Origin: DATEOR01 sp046734455 | GTDB lineage: Bacteria > Actinomycetota > Thermoleophilia > Gaiellales > Gaiellaceae | Direction: 5' to 3' | Length of the DNA: 5,876 nt | Assembly (NCBI GenBank): GCA_046734455.1 | Contig: JBKPRJ010000064.1 | Coordinates: 1 to 5,876, forward strand | Shown here: positions 1-5,068 of the stretch, piece by piece | Layout: every line of letters begins with the position of its first letter | How positions within the stretch are numbered: position 1 is the stretch's first letter | Made by a program: the position numbers and the translations under genes | The notes under the pieces: model-generated | Seen by the model: the letters and a program-made list of their open reading frames with translations, nothing else | Told to the model about the DNA's origin: nothing | Database searches by the model: none

Positions 1-1
1 G

Positions 2-385
2 GCGAAGCGAAATGTGCCGAATGCGACTGTTCTTCATGGGGACATCGCGGCTCAGGATTTCCCCGCAGAGTCCTTCGACGCCGTCATAGCGTTCTACGTT
101 CTCGAACACCTGCCGCGTGAAGAGCACGGCCCGCTCTTCGCCCGGTTCGCGGAGTGGCTACGCGCCGGTGGTCATCTTCTTTTCACGACCGAGAGCGGTG
201 AAGACTCGGGAACCGTCAGCGAATGGTTGGACGTGCCCATGTACTTCTCCCAGTTCGACGAGGAGACGACGAGCGTCCTCCTCGACTCGGCGGGTTTCGA
301 GCTAATCCGGCGTGACGTCGAGTCGCAGCGTGAAGCGGACAAAGAGATCGAGTACGTCTGGTTTCACGGGCGGAAGCGATCGTGA
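2..385 (+). CDS. Class I SAM-dependent methyltransferase, C-terminal part (5' truncated by window edge)
   Basis: The reading frame is open to the left edge, so the gene starts outside the window; the GTG at 14 is probably internal. Visible are the later parts of a Rossmann-type methyltransferase: an acidic strand end (HGD) followed by the motif FDAVIAFYVLEHLP, typical of Methyltransf_11/23 proteins, then the strand LRAGGHLLFTT. The C-terminal part is PMYFSQFDEETTSVLLDSAGFELIRRDV and ends in a short strand (IEYVWFHGRK). The glycine-rich SAM-binding motif I is missing and must lie upstream. The substrate cannot be read from this part; small-molecule methyltransferases of this form are very diverse. 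The stop codon overlaps the next start in a GTGA junction, suggesting translational coupling. Third positions are visibly less G/C-biased (ctt, cat, gtt, ata codons) than in downstream genes. Confidence 0.85.
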   Translation, partial: AKRNVPNATVLHGDIAAQDFPAESFDAVIAFYVLEHLPREEHGPLFARFAEWLRAGGHLLFTTESGEDSGTVSEWLDVPMYFSQFDEETTSVLLDSAGFELIRRDVESQREADKEIEYVWFHGRKRS

Positions 386-846
386 CCGGCGAGACAACCA
401 TCTGGGAGACCATCGCCGTCGACGCCGGTCGGGAGAGCGAGCTCTGGGCGGCGGCGCTGCGACCCGAGACCGAGCGCGAGGAACAGGCCGTGTTCTCCCC
501 GCTCGCCGAGGAACGGTTCGCCGTCGGGCTCGAGACGATCTACGAGGGGTACCTCCTCCACTACGGCAGGCCCCGCCTCTTCCGCGCCGAGGATCGCGAT
601 ACGCGGATCCTCCTCGGCGACTACCTCTACGCGCACGGCCTCGTCCGCGTCGCGTCGCTCGGCGAAGTCGACGCGGTCGGCGCGCTGGCCGAGCTTCTCT
701 CCCTCTGCGCCCATCTCCGGGCGGAGGGGCTCCCCGGGGACGGCGAGGCCTGGGCGTCGACGGTTTCCGCGCTCGATGGAGGCGGCGAGGCGAGCGATCA
801 GGCCCGCGGCCAGGCCCTGGCTTTGCATGCCGGGCGAGTCGAGTAG
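382..846 (+). CDS. Hypothetical protein, 154 aa, helical, cytosolic
   Basis: I do not recognise the family. The GTG start overlaps the upstream stop by 4 nt, with a partial Shine-Dalgarno (GGAAG at 372-376) 5 nt before it. The protein has no signal peptide or membrane span and looks almost wholly alpha-helical. Its most structured-looking part is residues 45-115: a segment reading GLETIYEGYLLHYGRPRLF, then LLGDYLYAHGLVRVASLG and a Leu/Ala-rich helix ending LCAHLRAEG. The LLGDYLYAHGL stretch faintly recalls the helix of polyprenyl synthetases that carries a GDYL-like sequence, but the Asp-rich DDxxD motifs are absent, so enzymatic prenyl synthesis is not supported. The strong third-position G/C bias, the coupled start and the close spacing to the next gene support a real gene. 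The tail after about residue 118 is Gly/Ala-rich and looks flexible. Confidence 0.75.
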   Translation: MTGETTIWETIAVDAGRESELWAAALRPETEREEQAVFSPLAEERFAVGLETIYEGYLLHYGRPRLFRAEDRDTRILLGDYLYAHGLVRVASLGEVDAVGALAELLSLCAHLRAEGLPGDGEAWASTVSALDGGGEASDQARGQALALHAGRVE

Positions 847-858
847 GATCGTGCCCGC

Positions 859-1044
859 ATGAGCGCCCTCGCCACAGCCGCCCTGCTTGCGGCCGAGAAG
901 ACGCCGGCCGAGGAAGGGCGGGACGTCGTCCTCGTCATGCTCGCCGTCGGCGCCGTCTTCCTCGGCGTCGTCCTACTCGGCCAGCTGTTCCGCTGGATGG
1001 GGCACCGCCGCAAGGACCGCCGCGCCGCGCGCCGGGCCTACTAG
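859..1044 (+). CDS. Small single-span membrane protein, 61 aa
   Basis: The ATG lies 12 nt after the preceding stop, with a weak AGGA (845-848) about 10 nt upstream, so it is probably the last gene of the plus-strand group. The protein has a short N-terminal segment with an acidic patch (TPAEEGRD) and one hydrophobic helix at about residues 23-42 (VVLVMLAVGAVFLGVVLLGQ). A very basic tail follows (RWMGHRRKDRRAARRAY). By the positive-inside rule the tail is cytoplasmic and the N-terminus outside. No catalytic motif is visible and I do not recognise the family. It lacks the amphipathic helix expected right after the span in TatA-type proteins, so a Tat role is not supported. A small assembly or accessory subunit is possible but unproven. 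The codon bias matches the neighbours. Confidence 0.65.
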   Translation: MSALATAALLAAEKTPAEEGRDVVLVMLAVGAVFLGVVLLGQLFRWMGHRRKDRRAARRAY

Positions 1045-1054
1045 CGGGCGTATC

Positions 1055-1663
1055 TCACGGGAAGTAGCGCTCGTGGACCGCGACGACGACGCCGTCGCGC
1101 ACCGTGAGGTCGTACGCGCTCGTGGCGCCCTTGTAGTTACCGTCGCGCAACGGATGCTCGCGCTGGAAGGAGGCGGCGAACTCCACGAGGTCCCCGGCGA
1201 AGTGGGCCGCACAGCAGTTGCTCCAGTCGAGTATCCGGAGCTCGAGGTCGTCGGCGAGCGGAAGCGTCCAGAGCTTCGGGTCGTCGTTGACGATGAAGTA
1301 GTCGTTCGAGACCGGCGTCTCGTAGCCCCGTCGTTCCGCCTCGCGGTTCGCCTCTTCGCCGCCGAGATGAATGGCAAGGTCGAATGTGAGCGTCGCCGGC
1401 TTCGCACCTAGATCGACGGACTTGATGTAGCCGAAGTAGCCACCTTCCTCAGGCTCGGGGTCCGCCGTCAGCGGGGTCGGCTTCGTCACGGACTCCGTGG
1501 TGGTCGGAATCGTCGACGCGGCGATCGTTGCGGTCTCGACCGGGACGCTCGAATCGGCGCCGGCCGGAGAAGCCCCCTGGTAGGTGCCGCAAGCCGCGAC
1601 GACAAGTCCGGCGGCGAAGAGCGGAACCGCGAGCGCGGCGGCCGCGACGAGATTGCGCTTCAT
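1055..1663 (-). CDS. Secreted lipoprotein of unknown function, 202 aa
   Basis: The chosen ATG (complement of 1661-1663) has a near-perfect AAGGAGG 9 nt upstream and begins a classic lipoprotein signal: MKRN, a hydrophobic core to residue 22, then lipobox V22-A23-A24-C25. A longer frame starting at 1690 would add a basic WSRRRIRR stretch and place the start upstream of the Shine-Dalgarno, so it is less likely. After lipidation at Cys25 the protein should be anchored outside the membrane. Residues 26-75 form a Ser/Thr/Pro/Ala-rich linker. Residues 76-202 form a compact domain with strands YFGYIKSVD and LTFDLAIHL, an EEANREAERRG helix, the segment NDYFIVNDDPKLWTLPL, an adjacent Cys pair at 150-151, and a closing strand LTVRDGVVVAVHERYFP. 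I know no function for this domain. The gene converges on the 61-aa protein gene with a 10-nt gap and diverges from ubiD. Confidence 0.85.
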   Translation of the reverse strand: MKRNLVAAAALAVPLFAAGLVVAACGTYQGASPAGADSSVPVETATIAASTIPTTTESVTKPTPLTADPEPEEGGYFGYIKSVDLGAKPATLTFDLAIHLGGEEANREAERRGYETPVSNDYFIVNDDPKLWTLPLADDLELRILDWSNCCAAHFAGDLVEFAASFQREHPLRDGNYKGATSAYDLTVRDGVVVAVHERYFP

Positions 1664-1672
1664 GCGCCGGAT

Positions 1673-1679
1673 CCTCCTT
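1673..1679 (-). promoter_or_regulatory. Strong Shine-Dalgarno deciding the lipoprotein start
   Basis: On the minus strand this reads AAGGAGG, a full anti-16S match, 9 nt before the ATG at 1663. It rules in the shorter start and rules against the upstream ATG at 1690. Confidence 0.85.
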
Positions 1680-1708
1680 CGCGACCACAACGGCAGCCTC
1701 GCCGCCGG

Positions 1709-1724
1709 GTAACGAGTGCGTTAC
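1709..1724. promoter_or_regulatory. Perfect inverted repeat in the divergent lipoprotein/ubiD region, candidate operator
   Basis: GTAACG-AGTG-CGTTAC is a perfect 6-bp inverted repeat with a 4-bp spacer, centred about 31 bp upstream of the ubiD GTG and 54 bp upstream of the lipoprotein ATG. The stem is too short and lacks a T run, so it does not look like a terminator. Its position covers the place where the -35 region of a ubiD promoter would fall if the -10 at 1736-1741 is real. That geometry suits a dimeric regulator, but no regulator gene is present and chance cannot be excluded. Confidence 0.4.
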
Positions 1725-1735
1725 GGGGACGCCGA

Positions 1736-1741
1736 TAGACT
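1736..1741 (+). promoter_or_regulatory. Candidate -10 box for a leaderless ubiD transcript
   Basis: TAGACT fits the actinobacterial TANNNT -10 pattern and ends 6 nt before the GTG at 1748. Transcription would therefore start at or next to the start codon. No Shine-Dalgarno is visible in the region, which agrees with leaderless initiation, a common mode in Actinomycetota. No good -35 box is seen. The same TAG is an in-frame stop for ubiD, so the coding region cannot extend further upstream. Confidence 0.4.
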
Positions 1742-1747
1742 CAAGTC

Positions 1748-3232
1748 GTGCCCGCGGCCGATCTTCGTTCCTGGATCGACGAGCTTCGCCGAGCAGGCGA
1801 ACTGGTCGAGATCGAGGCCGAGGTCGACCCGTATCTCGAGGTCACGGAGATCGTCGACCGGACCGTCAAGGCCGGCGGCCCGGCGCTCCTCTTCAAGAAC
1901 CCGAAGGGTGCCGACCACCCCCTCCTGGCGAATCAGTTCGGCACCGAGCGGCGCATGGCGATGGCCTTCGGCGAGCCCTCGCTCGACGCCGTCGGCCAGA
2001 AGCTCGGCGACGTGCTCGAGATGCAGCCGCCGCAGGGGATCGTGGAGAAGGTCAAGGGGCTCGGAAAGCTCAAGCGCCTCGCCGACTCGATGCCGAAGAC
2101 GGTGCGGAGCGGGCCGGCGCAGGACGTGGTTCTCGACCCGGATCTCGATCTGCTCCCCATCCAGCACTGCTGGCCCGGCGATCCGGCGCCCTTCATCACC
2201 CTCCCCGCGGTGATCACGAAGGATCCGCGGACCGGCACGCGCAACGTCGGCATGTACCGAATGCAGAAGATCGATTCCAAGACGACTTTCATGCACTGGC
2301 AGATCCACAAGGACGGTGCCGCCGACTGGCGCGGCATGGGCGACCGCCTCGACGTCGCGGTCGCGCTCGGTTGCGACCCGGTCACGACGTACTCGGCGAG
2401 CGCGCCGCTTCCCAAACACATCGACGAGTTCATGCTGGCGGGCTTCCTGCGCGGCGAGGCCGTCGAGCTCGTCCCGGCCAAGACGGTGGACCTCGAGGTG
2501 CCTGCAAACGCCGAGATCGTCCTCGAGGGCTACATCGAGAAGGGCGAGCTCGGCACCGAGGGGCCGTTCGGCGATCACACTGGCTATTACTCGCCGCCGG
2601 AGCCGTTCCCCGTTTTCCACCTCACCTGCATGACGATGCGGCGCGATGCCATCTACCCGTCCATCGTCGTCGGCGTCCCGCCCGCCGAGGACGCCTGGCT
2701 CGGCAAGGCGACGGAGCGGATCTTCCTGCCCGCGATCCGGACGACCGTGCCCGAGATCGTCGACTACGACCTGCCGGTGGCCGGCGCGTTCCACAACTGC
2801 GTCATCGTCTCGATCCGCAAGGGCTTCCCCGGGCACGCGAAGAAGGTCATGCACGCGATCTGGGGTCTGGGGATGCTGTCGCTCTCGAAGTCCGTCGTCG
2901 TCGTGGACGACTTCGTCGACGTGCACGACTACGAGCAGGTCTTCTTCCACGCCTGCGCGAACGTCGATCCGGGCCGCGACGTGGTCATCTCCGAAGGCCC
3001 GACCGATCAGCTCGACCACGCTGCCGCCATGTACTGCTACGGCGGGAAGCTCGGCATCGACGCGACGCACAAGTGGGAGAGCGAGGGCGCCCGCGAGTGG
3101 CCGGAGCGCATCGAGATGACCGCAGAGGTTCGTGACCTCGTCGACAGCCGCTGGAGCGAGTACGGCCTCACGCCGCCAGAGGCTCAGAACGGCGGAATTT
3201 CCAGGGTCTTGCGGCAAACGGTACGTCGTTGA
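1748..3232 (+). CDS. ubiD: UbiD-family prenyl-FMN-dependent decarboxylase, probable menaquinone biosynthesis
   Basis: This 494-aa protein has the length of E. coli UbiD and resembles it throughout. The family reversibly decarboxylates aromatic or unsaturated acids using prenylated FMN made by a UbiX partner. The N-terminus (LRSWIDELRRAGELVEIEAEVDPYLEVTEI) and the segment GGPALLFKNPKG are typical. By comparison with fungal Fdc1, metal/prFMN-phosphate ligands are Asn166 (in RNVGMYRMQ), His187 and Glu227 (in DEFMLAGFLRGE). The catalytic network is Arg171-Glu271-Asp276, the last two within EGPFGDHTGYY at 271-281. The C-terminal part (GLGMLSLSKSVVVVDDFVDVHDYEQVFF) is also family-like. The GTG start is the first possible codon after an in-frame stop. 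In a menaquinone-using organism the likely substrate is a (prenyl)naphthoate intermediate, as for MqnL of the futalosine route, which is inference because no ubiX, ubiA or mqn gene is in view. A different aromatic acid remains possible. Confidence 0.93.
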   Translation: MPAADLRSWIDELRRAGELVEIEAEVDPYLEVTEIVDRTVKAGGPALLFKNPKGADHPLLANQFGTERRMAMAFGEPSLDAVGQKLGDVLEMQPPQGIVEKVKGLGKLKRLADSMPKTVRSGPAQDVVLDPDLDLLPIQHCWPGDPAPFITLPAVITKDPRTGTRNVGMYRMQKIDSKTTFMHWQIHKDGAADWRGMGDRLDVAVALGCDPVTTYSASAPLPKHIDEFMLAGFLRGEAVELVPAKTVDLEVPANAEIVLEGYIEKGELGTEGPFGDHTGYYSPPEPFPVFHLTCMTMRRDAIYPSIVVGVPPAEDAWLGKATERIFLPAIRTTVPEIVDYDLPVAGAFHNCVIVSIRKGFPGHAKKVMHAIWGLGMLSLSKSVVVVDDFVDVHDYEQVFFHACANVDPGRDVVISEGPTDQLDHAAAMYCYGGKLGIDATHKWESEGAREWPERIEMTAEVRDLVDSRWSEYGLTPPEAQNGGISRVLRQTVRR

Positions 3233-3258
3233 CACATTCGCCGAAAGCCGGGAAGAAT
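3229..3258 (+). promoter_or_regulatory. Candidate promoter of the qcrABC operon
   Basis: A perfect TTGACA (3229-3234) overlaps the ubiD stop codon and is followed after 18 bp by AAGAAT (3253-3258), which matches TATAAT at four of six positions. The predicted start near 3265 would leave a leader of about 35 nt before qcrA. The -35 is convincing and the -10 is weak. Read-through from ubiD is also possible because no terminator is seen between them. Confidence 0.45.
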
Positions 3259-3287
3259 GCCGGAGCTTGTGACAGGGGCCGCGCGAT

Positions 3288-3295
3288 GAAGGGAG
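3288..3295 (+). promoter_or_regulatory. Ribosome binding site of qcrA
   Basis: GAAGGGAG lies 4 nt before the GTG at 3300. The spacing is a little short, but this GTG is the only start codon between the in-frame TGA at 3270 and the first membrane span. Confidence 0.6.
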
Positions 3296-3299
3296 CTGG

Positions 3300-4256
3300 G
3301 TGGCGGACGATCTAGAGCGGCCGGACGAACCGGCGCACGAGGAATCCGAGCAGCACCTCCCGACCCCGACCATCCTCCCCTTCGCCTTCGCGGGGGGAGT
3401 AGCCCTCATCCTCATCGGGCTGATCATCAACTGGTGGCTCGCGGTCGCCGGTGGAGTCCTCGCTCTTCTCTTCGGCTTCGCCTGGATCCGCGAGGTCACG
3501 CGCGACGTGCGCGCGGCGCCGGAGCCCGAGCCGGTCGTCGTCGAAGAGCCGGTCTCCGAGCTCGCCGTCGAGGAGGAGGGACCCGAGGAGCCGGAGCGCT
3601 ACCCGCGCAGCGTCTTCCTCGAGATGTCGACGCTCGGCATCGGCGCGGCGATCGGCGCCCTCGTCACCGTGCCCGCGCTCGGGTTCATGATCGCGCCGGC
3701 CTTCGTCGGCCAGGGCGACGACGACGTCGACCTCGGCCCGCTCGAGAACTTCCCCGAGCAGCAGTACGTGATCGCACAGTTCAACTCGAAGACGGACGAG
3801 CCGCAGGACGTCGGCCGGCGCGCGGCCTTCATCCGCAACAACGGCCAGGTGGACGAGGTTCCCAGCTTCACGATCATCTCCAACCGCTGCGCTCACGTCG
3901 GCTGCCCGACGCAGCCCCAGGGCTTGCCCGGGCAGGCCAAGGACATCGACACCGACGCGGGGCCGGTGACGATCACCCCGGTCGCGAGCGTGTCGGGCTT
4001 CCAGTGCCCGTGCCACGGAGGCGCCTACGACGCCGAGGGCAACCGCATCGCCGGGCCGCCCGTGCGCGCGCTCGACCGCTACCAGTTCATGATCAAGAAC
4101 GGCAACCTCGTGCTCGGCAAGCGCTTCAGCGTCGGCAAGGTGGAGGGCACCGGCGCCGACGCGAAGATCTACGCGTACAAGCGCTACGACCCCGGCCAGC
4201 ACGTCGACGGTCTCGAGCAGTACCTCTGGCCGCTCCCACCCTATGAGAGCAACTGA
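3300..4256 (+). CDS. qcrA: Rieske [2Fe-2S] subunit of menaquinol:cytochrome c reductase (QcrA)
   Basis: This 318-aa protein carries electrons from quinol at the Qo site to cytochrome c. Two hydrophobic segments (about 25-43 and 46-63) precede a Glu/Pro-rich cytoplasmic linker (about 73-100) and a third span (about 111-134). This three-span layout is known from actinobacterial QcrA. The Rieske domain follows outside the membrane. Box I is CAHVGC (197-202) and box II is CPCHGG (236-241). By family knowledge Cys197, His199, Cys236 and His239 bind the cluster, and Cys202-Cys238 form the disulfide. The position that is Ser in high-potential proteins is Gly241, while the Tyr two residues on is kept (Tyr243). 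The boxes are separated by an unusually long 33-residue segment. Before the third span the Tat-like sequence is PRSVFLE, with Ser where the second Arg is expected. The stop overlaps the qcrB start by one base (TGATG). Confidence 0.95.
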   Translation: MADDLERPDEPAHEESEQHLPTPTILPFAFAGGVALILIGLIINWWLAVAGGVLALLFGFAWIREVTRDVRAAPEPEPVVVEEPVSELAVEEEGPEEPERYPRSVFLEMSTLGIGAAIGALVTVPALGFMIAPAFVGQGDDDVDLGPLENFPEQQYVIAQFNSKTDEPQDVGRRAAFIRNNGQVDEVPSFTIISNRCAHVGCPTQPQGLPGQAKDIDTDAGPVTITPVASVSGFQCPCHGGAYDAEGNRIAGPPVRALDRYQFMIKNGNLVLGKRFSVGKVEGTGADAKIYAYKRYDPGQHVDGLEQYLWPLPPYESN

Positions 4257-5065
4257 TGGCTAGGACGAGGTCGAAGCGCCAGCAGCAGCTCCAGCAGGCC
4301 GTGATGATCCCGGTCGACTGGCTCGAGGAGCGCTCTGGCCTCGTCGGCGGGATCAAGTACTTCCTCTTCCGCAAGGTCCCGGCCGAGACGAACTGGTTCC
4401 ACACGCTGGGCTCGGCGACGCTGACGGCCTTCCTCGTGCAGGCGGTCACCGGCGTCATCCTCGCCATGTACTACAAGCCGGCGCCGGAGGAGGCCTACGC
4501 CTCCATCCAGCACATCACGAACGACCTCACGCTCGGCTGGCTCGTGCGCGGCATGCACCGATGGGGCGCGAGCGTCTTCATCATCCTGCTCTTCCTGCAC
4601 ATGGGGCGCGTCTTCCTCTTCGGCGCGTACAAGTACCCGCGCGAGCTCAACTGGCTCGTCGGCGTGATCCTCCTCACGATGGCGCTCGGCGAGGGCCTCA
4701 CCGGCTACCTCCTGCCGTGGGACCAGACCGCCTATTGGGCCACCGTCGTCGCGATCAACATCAACGCGAACGCGCCCATCGTCGGCCCGTATCTCGGCGA
4801 GTTCCTCCGCGGCGGCGCCGAGATCGGAAACGACACGTTAGCCCGCTTCTACTCGCTGCACATGCTCGTCATACCGGGCGGCTTATTCGCGCTCATCGGG
4901 CTGCACCTCTATCTCGTGGTGCGCCTCGGGATCACCGCGCCGCCGTGGACGAAGGCAGCCGGCGGCTACGAGGAAGTCGCGGACGGAAGGCCGCTGCGGA
5001 AGGGGCTCGTGGACCCGAAGCCCCGCGGCAACGGCGTGATCCCTCCGCGCAGGCCCGAGGCCTAG
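4256..5065 (+). CDS. qcrB: Cytochrome b6-type subunit of menaquinol:cytochrome c reductase (QcrB)
   Basis: This 269-aa integral membrane protein corresponds to the N-terminal, four-helix half of cytochrome b. Spans lie at about 53-73, 102-122, 133-153 and 201-222. Haem ligands are His101 and His115 in helix B and His202 and His217 in helix D. The 14 residues between the helix D histidines are the b6-type spacing, one more than in mitochondrial-type cytochrome b. Typical motifs are WFHTLGSATLTAFLVQAVTGVILAMYY and GEGLTGYLLPWDQTAYWA. Cytochrome b6 and Bacillus QcrB have a Cys in the N-terminal segment that binds an extra c-type haem. The aligned residue here is Thr50, so that haem is probably not covalently bound. 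The Qo-site PDWY motif is on the separate downstream subunit. A basic tail of about 45 residues follows helix D. Start and upstream stop share one base, indicating translational coupling. Codons TTA, ATA and TTA cluster at residues 195-210. Confidence 0.96.
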   Translation: MARTRSKRQQQLQQAVMIPVDWLEERSGLVGGIKYFLFRKVPAETNWFHTLGSATLTAFLVQAVTGVILAMYYKPAPEEAYASIQHITNDLTLGWLVRGMHRWGASVFIILLFLHMGRVFLFGAYKYPRELNWLVGVILLTMALGEGLTGYLLPWDQTAYWATVVAININANAPIVGPYLGEFLRGGAEIGNDTLARFYSLHMLVIPGGLFALIGLHLYLVVRLGITAPPWTKAAGGYEEVADGRPLRKGLVDPKPRGNGVIPPRRPEA

Positions 5066-5068
5066 GCG

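Noticed and set aside
859..1044. 61-aa protein as a TatA-type translocase subunit
   Set aside because: It lacks the conserved hinge (FG) and the amphipathic helix after the span, and its tail is simply poly-basic.
1029..1054. Possible terminator between the convergent 61-aa protein and lipoprotein genes
   Set aside because: Only a 4-bp CGCC/GGCG stem with a long loop can be drawn and no T run follows on either strand.
1528..3135. Long plus-strand open frame (535 codons) overlapping the lipoprotein and ubiD
   Set aside because: It is an Arg/Pro/Gly-rich shadow frame running across two real genes on opposite strands, with no motif.
3247..3264. GCCGG repeated around GAAGAAT, possible hairpin after ubiD
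   Set aside because: The stem would be only 4 bp (CCGG/CCGG) with no following T run, so it is not a credible terminator.
3286..3315. Nine-codon upstream ORF (ATG at 3286) overlapping the qcrA start
   Set aside because: It has no good Shine-Dalgarno of its own and most likely just contains the qcrA ribosome binding site. A regulatory leader peptide cannot be supported from one sequence.
1721..3499. Long minus-strand open frame (592 codons) across ubiD and the qcrA start
   Set aside because: It is antisense to the clear UbiD and Rieske frames, and its Arg/Asp/Val-rich composition is typical of the reverse frame of GC-rich genes. No domain is recognisable.
3312..4202. Minus-strand open frame antisense to qcrA
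   Set aside because: It is a low-complexity Val/Asp/Arg-rich shadow of the Rieske gene.
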